Origin: Ectocarpus siliculosus
Taxonomy: Eukaryota > Sar > Phaeophyceae > Ectocarpales > Ectocarpaceae
Direction of reading: 5' to 3'
Assembly: GCA_000310025.1 (NCBI GenBank)
Contig: FN649727.1
Span: 2,557,942-2,575,577 of the forward strand
Length of the DNA stretch: 17,636 nt
Of the stretch, positions 1-9,279 are shown piece by piece; the first letter of the stretch is position 1, and each line of letters opens with the position of its first letter. The notes under the pieces are model-generated. The model was not told the origin of the DNA. It made no database searches and was given only the letters and a program-made list of their open reading frames with translations. The position numbers were made by a program, and so were the translations under genes.

Positions 1-1031
1 GGGGAGAAATCGAGGTATTTTCGAGGCCTCGGTTGTCTTCCTCAAGGTATTCAACCTTGTCAAGGTCTCCACAAGGGGACGAGGGCATCCGACATTTTGG
101 GGAAGGGGGGTCGACCTCCACCTGTGATATCCTGCCAACATGTATATTAAGGCGGTGAATTTTCGATTAATTTTCGAAATATGAACACTGCCGTTTCGTG
201 TTCAGAATACAGCTAGTGATCGCGGGCCATGTTCGTTGGTGGTTAGTGTGCTGCGGGTGGGACCCGACGTTGTTGGCGAATCCGACCATCCCATCCTTCG
301 ATCTTTCCGCATTCCAAGTGATAACGCTCGACCCGATTTTGACGATTCTTTGTAGGAATTGGCAAAACCAATCGCTCAACCCACCCGCACGGGTGAGTTT
401 CTTTGTTGGGCACATCGAACACGTGGATGCGATGCGTGCGTGCATGGTCGTGTTGGGAGGAAGACGCTATTGCTGTCCGGAGGACAAGTGCCAGACGCCA
501 GACGCGGGCGATCTCCATCAGGCGAGACTGTGTAAACAAAATCGTTGCGACCAATCAGAAAAGCGCACGAGGGCAGCATGATCTGGCTGCAACGACCAGC
601 CTACAGAGGGGGTAGAACCCCATCGCATGCATACATCGTGAGACCGTGCGAGCTCATCGACCCATTTGCCATGCAAACATGAAAACGACCACAAGGAACA
701 CGAGGCGCGACATCAAGAACTCTCCTTGCGAGCTTGGAGGCTCAAAAGTACCATTTGCCATGAGTCGGATGTTTCGAGCGAGTGGGCGACACCAAAAATT
801 GGTTGCTACTCGATGCAGGTCAGAGCTGTCACTTTTTGTTTGACTGGTCCTTGTGTATCCGTACTTCGTTTACTTGAGGTTCGCGCGCAACGTCCCATTG
901 TTGTCTACCATTTCGCCTTTCTAGCTAAGTCAATAAGACGCATGCACGTGGAGATGTATCGCTCATCTCGACCGTCAGAATAATAACCTACAGCAGTCCG
1001 ACCGGTGGTGTCGAAGCCACATCGGTCTACA

Positions 1032-4000
1032 TACAGCAGTATGCTGCGTGCGTACCACCCGGTCTCCAACTTGTTGTTGTTTTCATTTCGCTCGGGCAAC
1101 GGCCACAATCAGCAGAGCAACGGCGCGACGGACGGCGCTTCCCAAAGCTGCCCCAACACCAACTGAACCAAACTCTATGCGAAACACGGTCAGTCCACCA
1201 CCGACGCAACCTCAACAGCGCTTCCACTCGCTCGTTTCTCATGCCTTCGCTGCTCCACAAAAAAAAAGAAAAATTCGTTGTGTCTTACAGAAAAAAAATT
1301 GACTTCTACACCAAATCCAAACAATATCCACCCCCTGTTGCTCGATTTATTCACAGAGGCGTTTGTCAAGACGAGCATGATTTTCGATTTTCTGCCCCTG
1401 AGAAGCCGCGGTGCCACCGGGCCCGTGAAAGGCCCTGCAAGACGCAAACACAAGCGCCCTGCTGGCTTTGTGCGTCATCATCTGCTGATCCAATCCAACC
1501 CAAGAGGGGAAGCTGTCGCGGTTGTCGTCTCGCTCCCCAGCAGTCGAGCGACCCACTGCTTCTCTACACCGTGTAAGATAGGCAATTGCCCCGCCACCTC
1601 GGCACGCTCGTTGACTCATGGCCGCGCCTCAGCCGGGAGCGAGGCACGGCGCACAGCAGTGGGGGCTTGTGTGCTTGGCTCTCCCTCCAAGAGCAATATT
1701 TGGGGACTTGCAACGACCAGCAGCGTGTAGTTTAACACGGGAGACGGAACTACAGTAGTAGGGGCGATCGCGAGAGAGACCTGTCTTTTCCTCCATAGAT
1801 GGATATTTTTTGTGCCTGTGACTGAGGCGAACTCGCCACCACTTTGAAGCTCATTGCACCATGACTGCGCCTCCGCGGGGCGCGAGACACGCTGCCTGCC
1901 GATGACTTGCGAGCCTTTTCATCCCTCTACACATGAACTGGGAGCTGGCACGACCCACAGAGCGACAACAGAAAAACTGGGGAAAACTACAGCTGAACAC
2001 AGCCAGCCGTCACTACGTGGTACAGCAGTAGTCCACGGTACTGCTGCTGTGGAACACAGCAGCAGTTTGTACATGATATGGATACAAGTCTGAACACCTG
2101 TATTGTAGAAGTAGTTCATTTTCCATCTGCTCGCCGTTTCAAACTATGATGTAAGTCGCTCGAGCTGTGTATCATCGATTCCGTTGTGAGTAGCCATGTT
2201 GCCTCCCGTATATTGTCGGTCACGGGTTCGACATATTGTGCCTCACACGTGCACTCGGGTGCACCATGTACTATGGGCAGAAAGCCTTCCCGCAAAACAC
2301 ACAAGCGTACATTGTGCCCTGTGCAAGTCTCCCGATACAACGTACCGTTCTCAGATCGGCAGCAGTAACAGCAGTACCGCAGTGGGGTGACTGCTGGTCG
2401 ATGATACGTACCCTTCCCTTCTCGGAGTAGGACACAAAGGACACACACACTCGTACTTACTGCTGTCCCGCCGCAAGCATACCGACATGATGAGATCTTA
2501 TTCGCCCGGGATAGTCGCTGGGCTATCAAGAGGGCGAGACCAACTCAGTCTGTCAGAGATGAGAGATACTCTTTCTTGCCTTTGGGCATTCTTTGGTGTG
2601 CAGCAGCCGTCGATTGCTGGCCAGAGGTCCTGAGGGGGGCCGCGGTTTTTTCGCACAACAAACTTTGTACAGCAGTAGGCTCGTGTTGGTAACAATGACC
2701 TCTTGCTTTTGTTGGGGGGGGTACTGCAGCAGAGAGGTTGTATATGACAGGAGACTCTTCACGTCTCAACTGCTATGTAGTGTATTGGTTGGGCGAACTT
2801 CACACTTCTACAGCAGTAGTCTAGTAGAGGATCCAGCCACGCGTAGATCTGCTGTAGTTATACACATGCCACCGACGGCAATCGTAGGACATGCCGCTGT
2901 TTCTGCTGCTGCAGTTGTGCAAGGTAGAAATGGGTGGACCCCCATAAACGCTTGCTGATTCTCTCAGTCTCCCCCGCCCCTTCCACCGTCGCTGTCTTGC
3001 AGTTTCTCACGGACAATGTTTCGGAAAACTTTACAGCGTTACAGGCACTATACGTACATGCTGTAGTGAAGCTGGTTCTACATCAACAGATGTGCCGAAT
3101 GCGTCTCGCGCACATGACTCGGCTTCTGCGAAAGTCATCCCGATCCTTCGTGAGGCCGGCAAGAACGTGAGGGTAAGAGCGGGACTGATCGTCGCTGGCA
3201 CGTATCGCCAGTGGTTGCTATTGTGTGCATGCCCCATTGTACCAGGAGAGAGGGAGATCCATCTTGAAGAAGCAGATCTTTGTGAAAAGTTTACGGTTAC
3301 CTTTTTTGTTTTTTCCCGCGCGTTTTTGCAGGGCCAGCCACATGGCGCTCTCTGATTGGTTGCTGTATCTCAAACCCGCCGCTTCGAGGCCCTGTCTCTC
3401 GGGACCAGGGTTTGACTCATCGCGCTCAGTGAGACTTGGTGTAGCTTGCAGCATCGGCGACAGGCGTATCGGGGACTGGCACAGCGAGCGGTGTGTTCAC
3501 GGGTCTTTGCTCTTGCAGGATCTTGTATTTTGGCGGCAGCAAGAGGTAGTCTAGAGAGCAGATAGCGCCTGTGCGTATCCTGAAGAGGTTCACGGGTGGC
3601 TGAGAGGAAGTCTAGAGACTCAGGAGAGAAGGCACGGGACTGCTGACGAGTACACCGGACGATTCCAAGCAACCGAGGAGGTGAGAGCAAGTTGTACCTC
3701 GATCCAACTGCAAACTATTGCTGCTGCTGCAGCCTCTCCCTGCATACTCCGTATGTAGGAAACACACATGCAGAGAGATTGAGAGAGGAAGACTTGCACC
3801 CATGGTGAGATTGAGGGTGCCTCGGTGTTGCATGTGCTGTGTGGAAGGAGGATCCACCCATCCAAACTGAGGATACCCCCATCCGAAGTGCCTAGGTAGT
3901 ACAATCCTTGCGGTGCAACTGACTTGGGGTGTATGCCACGCCTATGTTGCCTTTCGTACGGATTGTAGCGCTTTTCGCATGGATTGCAGATACGTTTCTT

Positions 4001-4390
4001 TTGTCTTTGCTTGTTTAGACTCATGCATCGTTCACAGCAGTACTCATGCACCGTGCACAGCAGTACTATCTCAGTCCACACTGCTGTTGTGCGCCGCACA
4101 AAGGTTTGTGGAGCGCACACATAGTGTTATGGCCCGTTATGTAATCCATCCATTGCCCAAGTATTTTTGTACCTGCTAATTATACTACTGCTGTACTACA
4201 CTTGCAGCTGCTGGTGTTACTTTTGTACGTCTACAATATGCATCGGATCAGAGAAATTTTAGTCGTTGGAGACAAGAGTACATCTTACAGCAGTATGTCT
4301 GTCTCTGTTGGTAACAGAAAGATATTTCTACTGTACATCGGATCAGACGAATTTTACCCGTTCGAGATAGAAATTTATCTTACAGCAGTA
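1032..4390. repeat. Dispersed TACAGCAGTA decamer cluster
   Basis: Exact copies of TACAGCAGTA are at 1032, 2021, 2668, 2809, 4286 and 4381, with the reverse complement at 4186. Near copies (ACAGCAGT, GCAGTAACAGCAGTA, ACAGCAGTACT) are near 990, 1652, 2360, 4034 and 4057. The exact decamer is absent from about 4.4 to 16.5 kb and returns as a palindrome at 16565-16586. A given 10-mer is expected well under once in a window this size, so the clustering is real. Its role is unknown: it may be a genome-wide interspersed motif, a fragment of a transposable-element end, or a protein-binding site. Confidence 0.75.
2040..2066. repeat. Perfect 12-bp hairpin, CTG/CAG type
   Basis: CTGCTGCTGTG (2041-2051), a three-base GAA loop and CACAGCAGCAG (2055-2065) form a perfect stem, extended by one A-T pair. 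It lies 10 bases after a TACAGCAGTA word (2021-2030), which can pair instead with the TACTGCTG arm, so two alternative hairpins compete. Nothing nearby suggests a terminator or RNA gene. Confidence 0.7.
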
Positions 4391-4409
4391 TATCTGTCTC
4401 CGCTGTTCG
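4230..4409. repeat. 95-bp tandem duplication carrying the decamer
   Basis: Copy 1 (4230-4311) and copy 2 (4327-4409) share CATCGGATCAGA, an AATTTTA block, TCTTACAGCAGTAT and CTGTCTC in the same order. The decamer recurs exactly 95 bases apart (4286 and 4381). The blocks between are diverged, so this is an old duplication. The overlapping open frame of about 126 codons is not convincing: 95 is not a multiple of three. Confidence 0.7.
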
Positions 4410-4712
4410 TTTTGGAGAGAGTGGGATTTCAGCGGCAATATCCAGGAGCCCTGCGTTGTTATGCCATGGTGCATGATGTTTGCCAACCCGAATGTATGGT
4501 TGTATGTGTGGCTAGAAACCAGTCAGCACCCGCCCTACGATGTTGGCACTGCCTGTCCCCGTTCGGCCTGTGGACATATTAAATGCCCATCTAATTCTGG
4601 GTGTCATGCATCGACGCGCATGCTTGTGTGACTGCACCAGCCCCGAAACCAAGTTCCAACCGCTCGTCGATTTGTCGCTCGTTTCGCCTTTGAGCAGATT
4701 ACTGTTGAAGCG

Positions 4713-5798
4713 ATGCCGGGCCGTGGCCATGGCGGTGGTGGAAGGGGGCGTGGGAAGGGCGGCGGAAGGGATGGCGCGGGGGGTGGAGGCAGAGGCAGGG
4801 GAAACGCTTCCCGCAGGGAGGGAGGACGGCGCAGGGGACACGCTTCCCGCGGGGACCGAGGATGGGGCAGGGACGAAGACCTGGACAAGTACCGCCCGCC
4901 CCCCGACGATGGCCACGGTGCCCCGGCGTTCACCATCCACCCGACCGGTGCCGGCCGTGCGGCCCGCGGCGGCGGCGGCGGCGGCGCAAGGGCTAGCGCT
5001 GAGGGTGGAGGGAGAGGCTGGGGAAACGGTACCCACGATCAGCGAGGATGGGGCAGCGAGGAACGCGATGGCTACTACCGCCCGGCCCGCAATGATGGCC
5101 ACGGCGTCGGTGCGGCACGCGGTGGCGGCGGTGGCGGTGGCGGTGGCGGTGGCGGTGGCGGTGCCGGCGGCGGCGCAAGGGCGGGCGCGAAGGGTGGAGG
5201 GGGAGGCGGGGGAAACGCTACCCGCGATTGGCCTGGACGGGACAGGGGCCAAACCTTTAGGCACTATGGCCCACAACCCGGTGATGGCCAAGATGGCGTC
5301 GCTGCGGCGCGCGGTGGTGGCGGTGGCGGCGGCGGTTATGGTGACGGCAGTCACTCTCGCCGGGGTCAAGGTCGCGCCGGGGGCGGCGGCGGCCGCGGCG
5401 GCGGCGAGGGTGGTGGTGGCAGTCACTTTCGCTCGGGTCAAGGTCGCGGCGGTGGTGGTGGCGGCGGAGGCCATGTCCGTGGAGGAGGGACGGCAAACAG
5501 GGGAGGACGGGGCATGAGAACGGTTGCGACGGGGCCCATGGGGCGGGCGGGGCGGATGGGTCGCCCAGGAAGGGGCTTCGGGGCGGAGGGTGCGGCGGCG
5601 ACACCCAACACCACGGGAACCCCTGGGGTGGGGCCGCGTGCGTTGGCGAGGATCGTGGGCGACGGCCCATGGTCCGAAACCTCTTTGGTGGGTGTTTATT
5701 TGGCGGAGGTTGCGGTTTGGGGCTATGCATGCGTGGTGCGCGGCGTGTCCGAGCTTGCTCTTGTGCCTGGTGCCGTGTTTTCGTGGAGTCACGGGTAG
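4713..5798 (+). CDS. Gly/Arg-rich (RGG-type) low-complexity protein, 361 aa, frame uncertain
   Basis: A single open frame from ATG 4713 to a stop at 5796-5798. The protein starts MPGRGHGGGGRGRG and is dominated by Gly and Arg. Between about residues 45 and 200 it has three degenerate repeats of roughly 65 residues: a GN-[AG]-[ST] block, then RGWG or a derivative, an acidic stretch, Y-[RG]-P, and DG[HQ], followed by poly-Gly. Two SHxRxGQGR motifs follow, then a less repetitive tail. RGG/GAR domains in known families (fibrillarin, hnRNP-like proteins) bind RNA and are arginine-methylated in the nucleus; a similar role is inference. No folded RNA-binding domain is visible. The same GC-rich DNA is open in another + frame (4540-5517) and on the - strand (4512-5969), and part of the repeat divergence fits those frames as well. 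I prefer this frame for its composition and conserved Trp/Tyr positions. The last 50 codons look less coding-like; a splice site may end the real exon earlier. Confidence 0.5.
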   Translation: MPGRGHGGGGRGRGKGGGRDGAGGGGRGRGNASRREGGRRRGHASRGDRGWGRDEDLDKYRPPPDDGHGAPAFTIHPTGAGRAARGGGGGGARASAEGGGRGWGNGTHDQRGWGSEERDGYYRPARNDGHGVGAARGGGGGGGGGGGGGGAGGGARAGAKGGGGGGGNATRDWPGRDRGQTFRHYGPQPGDGQDGVAAARGGGGGGGGYGDGSHSRRGQGRAGGGGGRGGGEGGGGSHFRSGQGRGGGGGGGGHVRGGGTANRGGRGMRTVATGPMGRAGRMGRPGRGFGAEGAAATPNTTGTPGVGPRALARIVGDGPWSETSLVGVYLAEVAVWGYACVVRGVSELALVPGAVFSWSHG

Positions 5799-6099
5799 GG
5801 TAGTTTTGCTTTGGCGAGGCGGAGGAACGTCCATCCCGAAAAGACAAGGAAATTGAGAAGGGGTTTGCGGGGTGGTTTGCAATATTGCTAGTTTCACTCT
5901 CGCGCTCTGTCCGAGGGAAATACTGCTGCTGTCGTGGGTATGCTTTACCTCATGGACTCGGCGACGCAAGAACGACGCGATGTCATCCTTATCCTTTCAT
6001 CCTTTTCCACCCTGTAAGTCATTACTGAACGTCCTCCCTCTCCTGCTGCATCGTGCCGTTTTTGGGGGACCCCGTTCGGCATACATGTACGTCGCGCCC

Positions 6100-8954
6100 A
6101 TGTCTCGGCAGTCCGAGGCTAGGGACACCCGAATGCAGGCCGCTCGGGAGGAGGTACGCCTGCCTAATAGCAGTCAGCGGTAGGCCCCTGCCATCGCAAG
6201 ATATATGCACCGATAGTGCAGTCACAATAGCTAAATAAACAAGATCATAGATGGGTGGGTTTTGTGTTTCGTTTGCGTTTGTTCAGTTTTGGGGACGCAG
6301 TATCCAGAATGTTTGGACTAGATGCCCATCCGTGAGCTCGATGGCAAGTGTCAGACGCAATCGAACGCCAATGGTGGAAAAGGAGCCTGTGTTCCGCTGC
6401 TTGTTTATCGAGTATCATACAACCTGGCAAACAAACGCCGTACCTCTGGTTCTTTGTACTCTCACGTGCATTGCCCGCCTTTCAGAGGAAGAGGGCAGCG
6501 GCAGCCGCGGCGGCGGTGGCGGCGGCGCTCGAGGGGGCGGTGGCTGGCGTGGTGGAGGCAAGGGACGCAGCAACGCGGGAGCAGGCGACGCGGGAGGTAA
6601 GAGACCCTTTTTTTCGCCACTGTCGACGATCAGGAGTAACAAGGGGGCGGGGGTGTTGTTGTTGTTGTTGTTGCTTCAGTTGTTGGTTTTGAGGGGGACG
6701 GCGTGGATGGACCCGACGGGCTGTTGAGCGGTGGACACTGTCTCCTAAGGCCGACGGGTTGACTAATGCACGATTGATCACCCCAAGGTTCAGTGGTAGA
6801 TGTCTCGCGACATTGGTGGACAGCTCGCACTGTTCTGACCCAGTGCGTGTGCGAGCACACCCGTTCAGAGTGTGCTGCCCAGGGTATCACCCCACTTGTA
6901 CCGCCCCGTCCCATGGCAAAAACTGCGACCTCACCTGCACACTACCGCCACACTACACCTGACGATGTTCGCTGTACGTGTCGCCGATCCTCTTTCTTTC
7001 TGCGAAAACTTCCCGGGTTTTGAATGGACCGCGCACTGCTGTCAGGCTCGCGCGGCGGTACGCCTGCAGGCGGTGATGAGGGGCCGGGCAGGGAGAGAGT
7101 TCGTGCGCGGAGAGCGCAGCCGACTGACGTCGATGGCTGTCCTGGTGCAGGCGGCGTACCGTGGACGGGCTGCCCGCGGACAGGTGGCTGCGCGGCGGGC
7201 GGCGAGGGAGGCGAGGGAGAGGGCAGCGGCAGCCGCGGCGGCGGTGGCGGCAGCGCTCGAGGGGGCGGTGGCTGGCGTGGTGGAGGCAAGGGACGCAGCA
7301 ACGCGGGAGCAGGCGGCGCGGGAGGTAAGGGGCCCTTTTTTTCGCCACTGTCGACGATCAGGAGTAACAAGGGGGCGGGGGTGCTGTTGTTGTTGTTGTT
7401 GTTGTTGCTGCAGTTGTTGGTTTTGAGGGGGACGGCGTGGATGGACCCGACGGGCTGTTGAGCGGTGGACACTGGTGTCTCCTAAGGCCGACAGGTTGAC
7501 TAGTGCACGATTGATCACCCCAAGGTTCAGTGGTAGATGTCTCGCGACATTGGTGGACAGCTCGCACTGTTCTGACCCAGTGCGTGTGCGAGCACACCCG
7601 TTCAGAGTGTGCTGCCCAGGGCATCACCCCACTTGTACCGCCCCGTCCCATGCAAGAAGAAGAGGCCAGCCGACAACGAGCGCTCAAACGAAACCACAAG
7701 CCAACAACCAATGGGGCGGGAAGGGGGCAGGAGACGGACGAGACGACGAGGGAAGAAAGCAAACGAGAAGAGACGGACCGAGTGGCACGATACGTGCCGG
7801 ATTGAATTTATTTTAGCCAATTCCCCCAACGCTGCACCATTGCACCAACCCCCCAGTAGTGATGACGTACCATTACAATGTATCGCTGGTTGGTGGCCAT
7901 GTTTGCGTGTTTGCTTATTCGTTAGTGGTCTCTCCACCGTGTGCCTGTTTCTGCCTCTTATTGCTTGTTATTTTCGGCCTGGCCCCTTTTTTGGTCCCTT
8001 ATTGTCCTCGCTCTTTTTCATTTTATTTTCATTTTATTTTCTCTTTTTCTTACTGTTTCCATTTTTTATTTTTTCTCTTTTTTCTCTTTTTCTCTTTTTT
8101 TTTCTCTCTTTTTCTATGCCAGATGGCCTTGTCTCTGCTTGCGTTGTGACGTACCAAGATTGAACCAAGGGGGTGTACCTCTTTCTTTCCCGCCCATGAT
8201 AGTGTTTCCTAGTCTCAGTTGATACCTCGCATAGCTCGCAGAGGGAGTGGAGGATTCCAGGATATCTGTCGTTGATTTCTATTGACTTGCGGACCCCTCG
8301 GGGCCAGTTTATTTGAGTGTACCTTTTTAGGGTAAGTTAACCTGTGACCACGGGAATCGACCGCGTCGAGTATTGAATCAGTACGGACATACGAAGGTAC
8401 TGGGTAGAGAGAAATCGGAACGGTTTTTAATGTGAAGACAACAACAACAACAACAACAAAGGCAACAACTGTGACCTCACCTGGACACTACCGCCACACT
8501 ACACCTGACGATGTTCGCTGTACGTGTCGCCGATCCTCTTTCTTTCTGCGAAAACTTCCCGGGTTTTGAATGGACCGCGCACTGCTGTCAGGCTCGCGCG
8601 GCGGTACGCCTGCAGGCGGTGATGAGGGGCCGGGCCGGGAGAGGGTTCGCCCGCGGAGAGCGCAGGCGACTGGCGTCGATGGCTGTCCTGGTGCAGGCGG
8701 CGTACCGGGGACGAGCTGCCCGCCGACACGTGGCTGCCCTGCGGGCGGAGGCAGCGGCAGCCGCGGCGGCAGCGCTGGAGGGAGCGGTGGAGGAACAGAT
8801 GGCTCGCATCGAGGCAGAGGAAGCCAGGGCAGCGGCGGCAGCGGCTACGGCGCTGGCACGGAGGAAGGGGTGGTGGTGGTGGCAGGTGGTCATGCTGCTG
8901 ATGACTGTGGTCGTGGCAGTTGGCACTTGGCCAGTCCTGCTGCTGCAAGGGTGA
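6100..8954 (+). CDS. IQ-motif (calmodulin-binding type) protein with C-terminal hydrophobic anchor, four exons
   Basis: Proposed exons are 6100-6153, 6486-6596, 7046-7324 and 8592-8954 (stop TGA 8952-8954). Introns begin GTACGC, GTAAGA and GTAAGG, end in CAG, and are all phase 0. The 268-residue product starts MSRQSEARDTRMQ, then has an Ala-rich charged helix. Two pairs of IQ motifs (pattern [LV]QxxxRGxxxR) lie at residues 62-72 and 89-99 and again at 155-165 and 182-192. Each pair is followed by an Ala-rich linker. The end has RRKGWWWW, about 23 hydrophobic residues and stop, like a tail anchor. IQ motifs in known families bind calmodulin or EF-hand light chains, often without calcium; membrane attachment is inferred from the tail. 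In-frame ATGs also occur at 6085 and 5980; the latter would add a hydrophobic N-terminus (about residues 14-23) like a signal or transit peptide, but its codons lack the G/C bias. A donor at 8951 (GTGAGA) could splice exon 4 onward to 9294. Confidence 0.65.
8011..8116. repeat. Pyrimidine-rich (T/C) tract
   Basis: About 106 bases composed almost only of T and C (TTTTCTCTTTTT-type words with a few A and G), inside the intronic insert. Such tracts can adopt triplex structures and can supply a polypyrimidine tract. The hydrophobic Phe-rich open frames read across it are artefacts of the composition. Confidence 0.8.
8424..8450 (+). repeat. 27-bp word shared (inverted) with 16764-16790
   Basis: The word begins TTTTTAATGTGAAGAC and runs into repeated AAC. 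Its exact reverse complement is at 16764-16790. Sequences on either side do not align. It sits at the right end of the insert in the IQ-gene intron, which suggests a common tail of a dispersed element. Confidence 0.8.
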
Positions 8955-9279
8955 GAAGAGCAAGGAGGGAGTGAGGAAAGCAGTTGGGATATGCCGTGCT
9001 TGGAGGCAGGCAGGCCATTAGGAAGAAGCGTGTACCTCAAAAGTAGACAGCGTTGAATGTTTTTTTAAGAGCACGCGATCGACCACAAGTCAACCTCACA
9101 CCAGTGTTACACTCATTCTCCGATTTGTCTCGTCTGGAACACAGTAAACAGCCGGCATCGCCTTTTTCTCAGCCTCGTCTCGTCTTCGTTCCTTCTTTTC
9201 CTCCGTCATGTACCGTCCCCCCTAAGCCCACACCCCTCCCCCAACCCTTCATCACTACGTTGAACGTTTGGTCTTCTCC

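Larger units (their letters stand above)
1..4712. other. Non-coding, repeat-dotted intergenic region
   Basis: I find no convincing gene here. The open frames are short (mostly under 150 codons), many begin at GTG or TTG rather than ATG, overlap one another on both strands, and show no third-position G/C bias like the exons further right. The first 120 bases are rich in short AAGGT and CGAGG words. From about 990 to 4400 the word CAGCAGT, often as TACAGCAGTA, recurs on both strands, and 4230-4409 holds a 95-bp duplication. A short exon of a gene starting left of the window cannot be excluded. Confidence 0.6.
7653..8460 (+). mobile_element. About 808-bp insert in the second IQ-gene intron, ending in (CAA)n
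   Basis: Aligning the two duplicated introns, sequence runs together up to CCCATG (6915 / 7652) and resumes at GGCAA(A/C)AACTG (6915 / 8461). The segment between is present only in the second intron. It contains a long pyrimidine tract and ends with TTTTTAATGTGAAGAC followed by about seven CAA units, like the 3' tail of a LINE or SINE retroposon. The last 27 bases of this kind recur inverted at 16764-16790. No reverse transcriptase, terminal inverted repeat or clear target-site duplication is visible, so it could instead be ancestral sequence deleted from the first intron. Confidence 0.45.
6486..8750 (+). repeat. 728-bp tandem duplication spanning exon, intron and IQ exon
   Basis: Unit 1 is 6486-7213: Ala-rich exon, intron, IQ-pair half-exon. 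Unit 2 begins at 7214 with the same Ala-rich coding block, then the same intron and the second IQ-pair half-exon (8592-8750). Landmarks such as GAGGGCAGCGGCAGC are exactly 728 bases apart (6491 and 7219), and the introns share their donor, (TTG)n tract, a TGATCACCCCAAGG block and an identical 3' end. Unit 2 is longer because its intron holds about 808 extra bases. Since every junction is phase 0, each duplication adds 93 codons without breaking the frame. Homology of unit 1 starts just at the acceptor at 6485. Confidence 0.85.

Noticed and set aside
198-581. 127-codon + ORF near the left edge
   Set aside because: GTG start, competing ORFs on the other strand, no recognisable domain or splice context.
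1278-1730. 150-codon + ORF, possibly an exon after TTCACAG at about 1356
   Set aside because: TTG start, overlapping open frames on both strands, no domain, no clear donor downstream.
2215-2245. tRNA-like GGGTTCGA box
   Set aside because: The T-loop-like word has no matching acceptor, D or anticodon stem around it.
2116-2529. 137-codon minus ORF, Cys-rich
   Set aside because: Cys and Thr come from CAGCAGTA/TACTGCTG words read in frame; no motif spacing like a zinc finger.
4512-5969. 485-codon minus-strand ORF (Ala/Thr/Ser/Pro-rich)
   Set aside because: It is opposite a GC-rich repeat tract and looks like a composition artefact. Kept as an open question in the findings because repeat divergence does not exclude it.
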